A stretch of DNA of 5,893 nt from positions 1-5,893 of the forward strand of contig CAMWQQ010000111.1 of NCBI GenBank assembly GCA_947176455.1. Direction: 5' to 3'. This DNA comes from an uncultured Odoribacter sp. (GTDB lineage: Bacteria; Bacteroidota; Bacteroidia; Bacteroidales; Marinifilaceae). Made by a program: the position numbers and the translations under genes. Below, piece by piece: positions 1 through 5,693 of the stretch; the first letter of the stretch is position 1; each line of letters begins with the position of its first letter. Below the pieces are notes generated by a model. The model had not been told where the DNA came from. It did no database searches and saw only the letters and a list, made by a program, of their open reading frames with translations.

Positions 1-92
1 AGAATCCGAAAGTGGAACAACCCGACCTGCCCGAATGGTATCTCCGCACAATCATCGAAAAAGCCGGAGACAAACTCCAGGTCATTGAATAA
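1..92 (+). CDS. 3' end of an unrecognised protein gene
   Basis: An open plus-strand frame enters from the left edge and ends at a TAA at 90-92. Only the last 29 residues are visible, ending in ...LPEWYLRTIIEKAGDKLQVIE with the aromatic pair W-Y in the middle. The tail is charged and looks like a helix followed by a short strand, with no membrane segment or recognisable motif. Coding is supported by the good codon pattern, the stop, and the strong hairpin that begins 19 bases after it and fits a terminator. I do not recognise the family from so short a tail, and the gene's function cannot be judged from this window. Confidence 0.7.
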   Translation, partial: NPKVEQPDLPEWYLRTIIEKAGDKLQVIE

Positions 93-99
93 GGCATCT

Positions 100-154
100 T
101 AAATAAAAAGCCGCCCTCCCGTCAGCATCGACTTCAGGAGGGCGGTTCCTTTTC
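100..154. terminator. Bidirectional intrinsic terminator
   Basis: A perfect 9-bp GC-rich stem (CCGCCCTCC at 111-119, GGAGGGCGG at 137-145) encloses a 17-base loop, in which GTC (121-123) can also pair with GAC (130-132). On the plus strand the stem is followed by TTCCTTTT, suiting the gene ending at 92. On the minus strand it is followed by CTTTTTATTT, a better U-tract, suiting the operon whose last stop is at 223-225. It sits between two convergent transcription units, so service in both directions is the natural reading. Confidence 0.88.
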
Positions 155-222
155 AAACCGAGAAAGAAAAACAACTGCACTTCTCTATCCACCCTGACAT
201 TAAGACATATAAATATCTAATC

Positions 223-564
223 TCAAGTTTTATAAATCAAGTTTGCCAATAATAGAAACAAAAGCAAAGATAGACCATTGGCAATAAAAACTATTGTGAC
301 GCTTGTCGCAAATCCTAAAAATAGCATATTCATGACAAGTTCACAAAATAACCAACCTCCAGCTAAGGTTTTAAGCATAATGCCTTGCCGTTTCTGTTTG
401 AAATCAACCCCGAACATGATTCCACCGGCAATTAATAAACATACACAGACAATGCCTGCGATTGCGACCCCAGTAGTATCATGCTTAGAACCTGCAAAAA
501 ATCCCCAGCCAATTAAAAGGCTCATACCTAAAATGATACCACTTCTAAGAATATTCATTTTCAT
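223..564 (-). CDS. Small four-helix membrane protein, unknown function
   Basis: The product is 113 residues, counted from the ATG at 564. The frame stays open to a TTG at 573, but ATG AAA ATG AAT gives two ordinary starts (564 or 558), so I prefer 564. Four hydrophobic stretches follow one another, at roughly residues 4-21, 32-53, 64-88 and 89-110. A short basic loop (DFKQKRQG) lies between helices 2 and 3, which suggests that this loop faces the cytoplasm. It is therefore an inner-membrane protein made almost entirely of membrane helices, with no catalytic motif. It is the last gene of the seven-gene operon, 14 bases after the GYF_2 gene. That position suggests a membrane partner for the upstream SPFH/GYF_2 proteins, but this is inference. 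I do not recognise a named family. Confidence 0.82.
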   Translation of the reverse strand: MKMNILRSGIILGMSLLIGWGFFAGSKHDTTGVAIAGIVCVCLLIAGGIMFGVDFKQKRQGIMLKTLAGGWLFCELVMNMLFLGFATSVTIVFIANGLSLLLFLLLANLIYKT

Positions 565-578
565 ATCCGACAAGCTGA

Positions 579-872
579 CTAAAGTTTACTTACTTCTTTG
601 AGTAGTTTCCAAGCAGGCATTCCTTGTCTCCAAATCAAGGTGTCCGGTTTGACTTTTTCTTGCCGAATCATATCTTGCAAAGCATGACGACTTAAGGGAC
701 CCACCTGCTTCCCTTCTATTACTACATAATAATCCAGGGCAGGCATCGAATTGCCTGCTCCCGGAATTGTCATTTGATGAATACAGGTATTTACCGTATT
801 CATCATTTGTTGTGCAATAGCTATGCTTAAACCAAATTCGACCAACCGGTCAACTGAATTAAAATCATTCAT
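579..872 (-). CDS. Small GYF_2-domain protein
   Basis: The product is 97 residues. Residues about 48-97 match the GYF_2 (DUF4339) pattern: an initial Y-Y-V-V, then G-x-Q-x-G-P-L, a helix rich in L and Q, and the W-R-Q-G-M-x-A-W-K-L block near the end. GYF-type domains bind proline-rich peptides in eukaryotes; the bacterial GYF_2 version is found mainly in membrane-associated or scaffold proteins. The first 47 residues are a helix (AQQMMNTVN) and a short Gly/Pro linker. Both parts resemble the C-terminal tail of the SPFH protein encoded just upstream, so this gene may be a duplicated tail. The start is the ATG at 872, 32 bases after the SPFH stop across an AT-rich spacer. A proline-rich end (TPPPPPFK) on the SPFH protein is a conceivable ligand. 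No signal peptide is seen. Confidence 0.85.
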   Translation of the reverse strand: MNDFNSVDRLVEFGLSIAIAQQMMNTVNTCIHQMTIPGAGNSMPALDYYVVIEGKQVGPLSRHALQDMIRQEKVKPDTLIWRQGMPAWKLLKEVSKL

Positions 873-904
873 AAGTTTACAGACATAAAAAATAAAATTA
901 ATTT

Positions 905-2239
905 TTATTTAAAGGGTGGAGGCGGAGGAGTGGCGTTTATAAATAAAGAAGCTAATTCTTCCACATTTCCTGCCAATTCCCAATTCGCCATTCCCTGTTT
1001 CCACACATAAAAGTTAGCATTAAACTGCCCTTGTTGCTGCAACTGTTGCAATTGAGGGATAGTAAACGGACCGCTCTGCTGACCGTTTACGGCAATCATA
1101 TATTGCGTTGTCGGTATGGGAGGAGGCGTACCGCCTTGTTGTATTTGATTTCCCATTTGGTTTACCATACTTGCCATTTGAGCCCCCATAGCTCCCCCCA
1201 ACATCATTCCTGTCATCATCCCCGCCGGATTCATACTGCCACCTCCGCCATTCCCGATAGCCCCCATTTGTCCGAGGCTTTTCGCTCCGGTTTTCAACAC
1301 TTCCGTTTGTTGATCTAACGTATGAGCTCCCATGAAATTACTTTCTGTTTGCAAACGTTGTGCTCGTTGGGCTTCTTCACGCTGGATACGAAGCGTTTCT
1401 TCCATATTTTCCGCATTAATATGTTGAGTATCCTCCAAATTCTTGATACCAACCATCGTCTGAGCTTCCAGCGTCTTTGTCTGTTGCTCTGCCGTCACTT
1501 TTCTCAACTCTTTGTATCCTTCGCTTTCCTTGTCCGGTTCTATCGCTGAAATATCCAATCGTTTCAAATTTACACCGAAATCATTAACAAATTCGTTTGA
1601 TAGCCTCTGCTGGATCAAGTCACTCACCTCCATAATCTTTCGCTCCAATTGTAAAACCGGAATTCCATTATCCGACGGGGCATTCGTGATAAACCCTTTG
1701 GTCGATTTAACAACCGCATCTTTCACCTGTTTCTCAAAATCGCTTAATTCGAAATTGATTAACCGATTTAACTTAATGAAAGAGCGATAATCGGTGATAT
1801 TAAACGTAATGGAGCCTCGAACGGCCATGGGTACTCCAAAATCCAAGAAACGAGGGTCATAAACATCAAAATAGGGTATACCGAAACGAATCTGAATATT
1901 ACCCGACAAATTAATAAAATATACCTCCGCCTGGAAAGGAGAATTTCCCCCGAAAGCAAGCCCGACAATATTAGTCAATATCGGGAAATTGGCACTTTTT
2001 ATCGTATCGTCATAAGGGCCAACGATAAAATCCTGCATTTCTCCGTTCTCTTGCTTATAAACAAAAACAGCGACCTCTCCGTCTTTCACTCGCAAGCTGC
2101 TACCGTAACGGATTGCATTTTCTTTATGCGTTGAATTTACCTCTCCGCTCGGGCGCCATTTCCATACTAAATATTCATGCTCATCACAGCGGATGACATC
2201 CATCAATCCACCTTCTTTTTTATTGCCGAATAATCCCAT
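905..2239 (-). CDS. SPFH/YdjI-type protein with C-terminal GYF_2 domain
   Basis: The product is 444 residues from the ATG at 2239 (MGLFGNKK). The frame is open three codons further to a TTG at 2248, but the MGLFG beginning is typical of the family. Residues about 10-240 form an SPFH (Band 7) domain of the YdjI or 'virion core' type (Band_7_1), including the D-V-I-x-C-D-E beginning, F-I-V-G-P-Y-D and a R-G-S-I-T-F-N-I-T-D-Y block. Residues about 240-300 are a charged, Q/E-rich coiled coil, as expected for an oligomerising SPFH protein. Residues about 320-370 are a Gly/Met-rich flexible stretch. Residues about 380-434 are a GYF_2 domain (G-Q-Q-S-G-P-F ... W-K-Q-G-M-A-N-W), and the protein ends in five consecutive prolines before F-K. 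No membrane helix is evident, so it probably reaches the membrane through partners. The stop of the two-helix membrane protein lies 20 bases upstream. In B. subtilis YdjI is recruited to the membrane by YdjG/YdjH; the same role here is inference. Confidence 0.92.
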   Translation of the reverse strand: MGLFGNKKEGGLMDVIRCDEHEYLVWKWRPSGEVNSTHKENAIRYGSSLRVKDGEVAVFVYKQENGEMQDFIVGPYDDTIKSANFPILTNIVGLAFGGNSPFQAEVYFINLSGNIQIRFGIPYFDVYDPRFLDFGVPMAVRGSITFNITDYRSFIKLNRLINFELSDFEKQVKDAVVKSTKGFITNAPSDNGIPVLQLERKIMEVSDLIQQRLSNEFVNDFGVNLKRLDISAIEPDKESEGYKELRKVTAEQQTKTLEAQTMVGIKNLEDTQHINAENMEETLRIQREEAQRAQRLQTESNFMGAHTLDQQTEVLKTGAKSLGQMGAIGNGGGGSMNPAGMMTGMMLGGAMGAQMASMVNQMGNQIQQGGTPPPIPTTQYMIAVNGQQSGPFTIPQLQQLQQQGQFNANFYVWKQGMANWELAGNVEELASLFINATPPPPPFK

Positions 2240-2259
2240 GACAATCAATATTAAAACGG

Positions 2260-2454
2260 TTATGAGAAAGGAGTTTTATTCAATGAATCACAGGCTCTTT
2301 TCCCCAATATAAAAATGACAATTGTCGCAATAAATAACAGGATAGCAATAAATACCAAAGCATCAGCAACGATGGAAGCTCCTATGAAGAAAAACAGGAT
2401 TCCCAAAGCAAAGCACGCGCCACCCCAGATTCCATATTTTTTGATTATTGCCAT
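2260..2454 (-). CDS. Two-helix small membrane protein
   Basis: The product is 64 residues. After a basic start (MAIIKKYG) there are two hydrophobic stretches, about residues 9-29 and 32-51, joined by a tight A-D turn, then a basic and polar tail (GKRACDSLNK). The basic residues at both ends suggest a hairpin with both termini in the cytoplasm. The start ATG overlaps the end of the upstream gene within ATGGCAATAA, a 10-base overlap that points to translational coupling and roughly matched expression with the zinc-ribbon protein. The next gene, the SPFH protein, starts 20 bases downstream. As the only membrane protein between two soluble scaffold-type proteins it is a good candidate for their anchor, though nothing in its sequence proves this. 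I do not recognise a named family. Confidence 0.85.
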   Translation of the reverse strand: MAIIKKYGIWGGACFALGILFFFIGASIVADALVFIAILLFIATIVIFILGKRACDSLNKTPFS

Positions 2455-3398
2455 TCGTTCGGCTCGTTTAGCTTCTTTTCTGCTTTTAATTCTGATTCGA
2501 TCTTAGCCCTCATGCTTTGAGGCAGAATAGTGAATTTTTTATAGGCGACCGGGAGTCGTTTCATAAGCGACACCACCATGTTAGTGGCTTGTTCCAGAAG
2601 TGCGTTGTCATTGCTTGCACATACAATGATTTTCTGATAAATTTGGTCTGTTTTCTGAATCCAAACCTCCTCTTCCGAGCCAATAACTCCGTCGTTATCG
2701 TAAGCATTACTACTTGCCATTGCCAGAAGTTCCAACAAATCTTCCTTGGAATTGGGAACGGGAAAATTTTTTATAATGGAAGCCTTCTCCTCCATAGATT
2801 TCCTTTCAAGCGTTTGCAAGTCATTGTTGAGTTCCCGAATCAAATCCTCACGCTCCTCATCCTGTTTCGCATGATGTTTGGTGCCACTCAAGATTTTCAC
2901 GATACCGCTCTCATTGTTATGCTTTCTCGACAATTCCTCCAATCGTCGGTTTTTCTCCTGTTGATGAGTAGCTATTTGTTCCGACTTTCTTAATTCGGCA
3001 GCCTGTAATAAATCGAATAACCTTTGGGAAGAATTTACTACTCCAACATTTCTGAATTCATACCCGCACTCATCACACTTGGTCTGAAAAGATTGCAACA
3101 TCGCTCCACACGAAGGACATTTACGCACATCTCCGAATTTTTCCGATTTCGGAGCAGCCGCTTGTGCTTGCGCGGCTACCTTTGCTTTTGCCAGTTCAAG
3201 TTCCTGCGAATGACTAAGTTCGGCTTCTTTCTTTTTTTGCTCCACCAATCGAGCATCCAACACCATTTCAAATTCATCCAAATCCACTCCCATTGCTTCG
3301 GCTTTTTTGAACAAAACTTGCTTTTCTTTCTCGGTCAGCTCTCCGTCTGCAAGAGCATAATCAATTAACTTTTCTAACTGTTCGTTGTACATTGACAT
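2445..3398 (-). CDS. TerB-like, zinc-ribbon and coiled-coil protein
   Basis: The product is 317 residues from the ATG at 3398; an ATG two codons later is an alternative. Residues about 5-52 are helical and contain the A-D-G-E-L-T-x-x-E pattern typical of TerB-like helical domains (tellurite-resistance family). Residues about 53-85 are a charged then alanine-rich linker. Residues 94-111 carry a zinc ribbon: C94-P-S-C97 and C108-D-E-C111-G. Residues about 130-210 are strongly charged and probably a coiled coil. The C-terminal part (about 215-300) is helical and contains another acidic D-N-D-G-V-I-G-S-E-E-E stretch that could be a second TerB-like or EF-hand-like unit. There is no signal peptide and no membrane helix, so it is cytoplasmic. 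Zinc-ribbon proteins commonly accompany YdjI-type SPFH proteins. The gene starts 10 bases after the UDG-like gene and overlaps the following membrane-protein gene. Confidence 0.9.
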   Translation of the reverse strand: MSMYNEQLEKLIDYALADGELTEKEKQVLFKKAEAMGVDLDEFEMVLDARLVEQKKKEAELSHSQELELAKAKVAAQAQAAAPKSEKFGDVRKCPSCGAMLQSFQTKCDECGYEFRNVGVVNSSQRLFDLLQAAELRKSEQIATHQQEKNRRLEELSRKHNNESGIVKILSGTKHHAKQDEEREDLIRELNNDLQTLERKSMEEKASIIKNFPVPNSKEDLLELLAMASSNAYDNDGVIGSEEEVWIQKTDQIYQKIIVCASNDNALLEQATNMVVSLMKRLPVAYKKFTILPQSMRAKIESELKAEKKLNEPNEWQ

Positions 3399-3408
3399 AA
3401 TAGCTGTT

Positions 3409-4116
3409 TTAAATTAAATCATATAATTCTTTGATAATTGCAGCAGTCGGACGCTCTCCGACTTTGCAATACTGATAATGCTTGGTAAACAAAACAAGTG
3501 TTCCGATCAGTTGTGTCTTTTTCAAACAATCATAACTTACCCGTTGACTATTGTTTACCAATCCCTCGATTCGATATACTTCACCACAATTCGTATCCTT
3601 CACTTTCTGTAGCACATATCCCATCCAAACACCGCTTTCATACCGATGTTCAGCAGCATACCTTCCCAAAAACATCCACGCATCCTTGTTTTTTACCACA
3701 ATCAATTTCGGTCGCACCACCTGTTCTATCTGTAATTGGGTAATCAGCAGGTTTTCAGCTAAAAACTGCACTCCGGTTTCATCTTTCAAAAAAGTGAATA
3801 GTTTTTTCTGCGCTGTTTCCCGATAATTGAATACATCCAAATAATCGGTTTTGTCATCCAGACTACCCACAAAATTCTGGATTTGGCGGAAATACCGGTC
3901 GGTAATCTTCACATGGTCATATTGGAAAGACAAGCATTTGCGATTTTTCACCTCCTCGCTCTCTTGCTGCCGGAAAGAGGGATTGATTCCCATAACGAGA
4001 ACCTCCCTCCGTGAAACCTCCGAATAGCAAAAACCCCGCTTCAATATCTCATTCAAAGCCGGATTGTGTTCAAACCGCTTTTCATATCTTCTCCAAAGTT
4101 CCTCTAACATTTTCAT
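3409..4116 (-). CDS. Uracil-DNA-glycosylase-fold-like protein, unknown role
   Basis: The product is 235 residues, starting at the ATG at 4116 (MKMLEELW); the next ATG, two codons on, is possible. Residues about 38-48 read V-L-V-M-G-I-N-P-S-F, a hydrophobic strand followed by G-I-N-P, which is the shape of motif A in the uracil-DNA glycosylase superfamily (compare GINPG in Mug). Further order agrees: D-Y-L-D-V-F-N at 91-97, a strand R-P-K-L-I-V-V-K-N-K-D-A at 135-146 as in the 'P-x-x-I-x-x-x-G-x-x-A' element, and L-V-L-F-T-K-H at 207-213 where the second active-site loop would be. The canonical H-P-S type motif B is absent, so base-excision activity is doubtful. It may bind nucleotides or nucleic acid, or be a repurposed fold. 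The assignment rests on reading motifs by eye and is tentative; the gene itself is sound. It follows the lipoprotein gene by 12 bases. Confidence 0.85.
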   Translation of the reverse strand: MKMLEELWRRYEKRFEHNPALNEILKRGFCYSEVSRREVLVMGINPSFRQQESEEVKNRKCLSFQYDHVKITDRYFRQIQNFVGSLDDKTDYLDVFNYRETAQKKLFTFLKDETGVQFLAENLLITQLQIEQVVRPKLIVVKNKDAWMFLGRYAAEHRYESGVWMGYVLQKVKDTNCGEVYRIEGLVNNSQRVSYDCLKKTQLIGTLVLFTKHYQYCKVGERPTAAIIKELYDLI

Positions 4117-4128
4117 GCGAATAGTGAG

Positions 4129-5313
4129 TTATAAATCCGATGCCGCATTCAGCAATTTCTGTTGAATCTTCAAAAAACGCGCTGACTGCTTTGGTGTTAA
4201 CTCTCCTTTGGCACTTTCCAGCTTACTACCGATACTTTGTGCTTTCTCCAACATTTCCGCATATTCTGTCAAAGCGCTGACATCGCCACTTTGTGCCTTT
4301 TTGAGTAATTTGACATATTTATCGAAATATTCTTCGTAATCATCCAAAACGCTGTCCCAATCATTCCCTGCTTTTACATCAGCCTTGCTTGCTTTATCCT
4401 TTGCTGAAGAGGTGTAGCTTACTTGAACTTTTTCGGCTTCTGTATTTTTCAAATTCCCGTCAAACAAGAAATTTAAAGCTTCAGGTCCTCTATCGGTACG
4501 ACGTTCATATTGCCTATCAACTACACCATCATACCTACATTCTATTTGTTTTAACTTCTGCGGAGCTATATAAGAAAAAACATCCACCCCTTTAACTCCC
4601 GGATATTTGACCGTTACCTTGTTTTTGTTGATTTTATAGGTGAAATCATCTTTCCAGTTAATTCCCTGCTTTATCCCTTTCCCATTTTTCTGGAACACTG
4701 TCATACAAAGAAAATCACCATTCCAATCTCCCCAAATAGCATTTTCTATTGGCATCTTTTTATAGATACAATTTTCTCCTTTTTCATTTCTTATATTTAC
4801 ATTATTCCCTTCCAGATCAAAGAATAATGGAGTACTTTCATTTCCCCTCTTAAACACTATCTTTCCATTAACTAATTCATAAGCAAATTTGTTTGATAAA
4901 TTTATGAAGGAGAGATTTTTGCTGTCTATCATAAACATAGACGATATTTTTTCACTTTGAGCATTAATCCACACGTTCCCTTTCATATTCTCCAGGACTG
5001 CCAGTTGCTTGTTAGTCAAGGCTTCCAATAATGAAAAATAAACCGGAACCTCGTTGATATCGAGTGCTTCATCAAACAATTCTTTCTGTTCTGCCTTTTT
5101 CAATTCCTTTCTGGCTTTTTTTTGGTTCTCCAACAAACGGGCATAAGCCTCATCGATACGGTTGCTTAAATCATAAGCGCTTAAATTCTCTACATTTGTA
5201 ATGGCTGTTAGCTCTTTGGAAAATTCATCCAAGATCTCCTTTGCCTTTTTCTCGGGAGTTGTACATCCAAAAAGTAATAATATGCACAACGCACTCCACC
5301 ACAATTTTTTCAT
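4129..5313 (-). CDS. Lipoprotein with helical C-terminal domain (possibly DUF6591)
   Basis: The product is 394 residues. It begins with a lipoprotein signal peptide: M-K-K, a hydrophobic stretch, and the lipobox L-F-G-C17, so Cys17 should be acylated. The residues after the cysteine (TTPEKKAKE) lack the acidic run that sends Bacteroidota lipoproteins to the cell surface, which favours a periplasm-facing location. Residues about 20-110 are helical and charged. Residues about 110-260 are a strand-rich region with repeated G-N and N-G turns, perhaps a lipocalin-like or other beta domain. Residues about 318-394 are a helical block (DWDSVLDDYEEYFDKYVKLL then a K-A-Q-S-G-D-V-S-A-L-T-E-Y segment) resembling my memory of the DUF6591 family in Bacteroides lipoproteins; this name is unverified. 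It is the first gene of the operon, with the start at the ATG at 5313 and a long untranslated region before it. Confidence 0.9.
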   Translation of the reverse strand: MKKLWWSALCILLLFGCTTPEKKAKEILDEFSKELTAITNVENLSAYDLSNRIDEAYARLLENQKKARKELKKAEQKELFDEALDINEVPVYFSLLEALTNKQLAVLENMKGNVWINAQSEKISSMFMIDSKNLSFINLSNKFAYELVNGKIVFKRGNESTPLFFDLEGNNVNIRNEKGENCIYKKMPIENAIWGDWNGDFLCMTVFQKNGKGIKQGINWKDDFTYKINKNKVTVKYPGVKGVDVFSYIAPQKLKQIECRYDGVVDRQYERRTDRGPEALNFLFDGNLKNTEAEKVQVSYTSSAKDKASKADVKAGNDWDSVLDDYEEYFDKYVKLLKKAQSGDVSALTEYAEMLEKAQSIGSKLESAKGELTPKQSARFLKIQQKLLNAASDL

Positions 5314-5372
5314 AGCTTTATTTTTGGGCTACCCCAGTTTCCAGACAGGTAAGTTTATAAAAAAGAAAAGCG

Positions 5373-5576
5373 TGGAAACTATCAACTTATTTCAGTTAGT
5401 AGGTCGTAGGAAACCTTGACAGTAAAATAAGCAATAGCCCCACACTTGTACATATAGTTCATTAAGGCAAACCATGCCCTTAAATCCATATACACGAAAT
5501 GTGAAAAAGTTTGCTTGTTCTCCTGTCTAATGAATTTCCTACGTTCACTAACGAGAATAAAGCTAAACGCTTTCCA
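5373..5576. repeat. Long imperfect palindrome (foldback element or leader hairpin)
   Basis: The left arm (5373-5469) matches the reverse complement of the right arm (5475-5576) at about 65 positions in a hand alignment of about 100 columns, with small gaps. The best blocks are TGGAAA (5373-5378 with 5571-5576), GTTAGT (5395-5400 with 5547-5552), CGTAGGAAA (5405-5413 with 5535-5543), GACAG (5418-5422 with 5523-5527) and AAGCAA (5429-5434 with 5511-5516). The apex is TTAAGGCA / TGCCCTTAA with one bulged base and the loop AACCA (5470-5474). In RNA, G-U pairs would add to this. The structure is far too long for a simple terminator and lacks a T-run. It may be a MITE-like foldback repeat or a structured RNA leader. 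Confidence 0.75.
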
Positions 5577-5693
5577 ATGTTCAATATGTCCGCACATCCT
5601 TTCAGACTGCCTGACAAAGATATAAATTATCTTTAAAACAATTGGTAGTACAACTCTTTTTTGGGCTATTGCTCTATGCAAAAATAGCAGCAT
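5382..5693 (-). CDS. Doubtful 103-residue reading frame inside a palindromic element
   Basis: A minus-strand frame of 103 residues opens at an ATG at 5693 and stops at 5382-5384. A second in-frame ATG lies at residue 33. The translation is rich in F, Y, K, R and C with no clean membrane helix, no signal peptide and no motif I can name. Most of it lies over the long imperfect palindrome at 5373-5576, which can keep frames open without coding. I have the impression that similar short peptides are annotated repeatedly in Bacteroidales genomes, which would fit a dispersed repeat rather than a gene, but I cannot verify that. I list it so that the reader knows the frame exists. Confidence 0.18.
   Translation of the reverse strand: MLLFLHRAIAQKRVVLPIVLKIIYIFVRQSERMCGHIEHWKAFSFILVSERRKFIRQENKQTFSHFVYMDLRAWFALMNYMYKCGAIAYFTVKVSYDLLTEIS
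5615..5641 (-). promoter_or_regulatory. Candidate promoter for the seven-gene operon
   Basis: On the minus strand TATCTTTG (5622-5615) is an exact match to the Bacteroidota -7 element TAnnTTTG. The nearest TTG upstream (5641-5639) is only 16 bases away, short of the usual 19-21, so the -33 element is weak. A second exact -7 match, TATTTTTG, lies at 5686-5679, also without a well-placed -33 box. I found no convincing promoter nearer to the start at 5313. If either is used, the transcript carries a leader of about 300 bases or more that includes the palindrome. Confidence 0.28.

Larger units (their letters stand above)
5321..5668. repeat. 11-base direct repeats flanking the palindrome, with inverted partial copy
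   Basis: TTTTTGGGCTA occurs at 5321-5331 and again at 5658-5668, on either side of the palindrome. The right copy extends to GGGCTATTGC (5663-5672), whose exact reverse complement GCAATAGCCC lies at 5431-5440 within the left palindrome arm. The T-run makes part of the match cheap, but the GGGCTA core recurs three times in 350 bases. These could be target-site duplications or internal repeats of a mobile element. Confidence 0.45.

Noticed and set aside
278..601. Plus-strand frame of 107 residues opposite the four-helix membrane gene
   Set aside because: The minus-strand frame has four regular hydrophobic helices and sits in the operon; the plus frame is an antisense shadow.
873..904. AT-rich near-palindrome between the SPFH and small GYF_2 genes as a terminator or promoter
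   Set aside because: The pairing is A-T only with no GC stem, and no well-spaced -33/-7 pair is present. It is better treated as an ordinary spacer in the operon.
1031..1790. Three plus-strand frames of 75-95 residues
   Set aside because: All are antisense to the SPFH-GYF_2 gene, lack any motif, and break up one after another, as expected for frames opposite a long real gene.
2240..2248. TTG start three codons before the SPFH ATG
   Set aside because: The ATG at 2239 gives MGLFGNKK, the usual beginning of this family. A TTG start is not needed; the same reasoning moves the 573 TTG start of the last gene to the ATG at 564.
2517..2993. Plus-strand open frame of 158 residues
   Set aside because: It lies wholly antisense to the zinc-ribbon gene, which has clear domains. 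Its translation is a Cys/Phe/Leu-rich mix without motifs, so it is a shadow.
5616..5634. AAAGATA/TATCTTT hairpin as a terminator
   Set aside because: The stem is almost entirely A-T, there is no T-tract after it on either strand, and no gene ends next to it. It overlaps the candidate -7 element instead.
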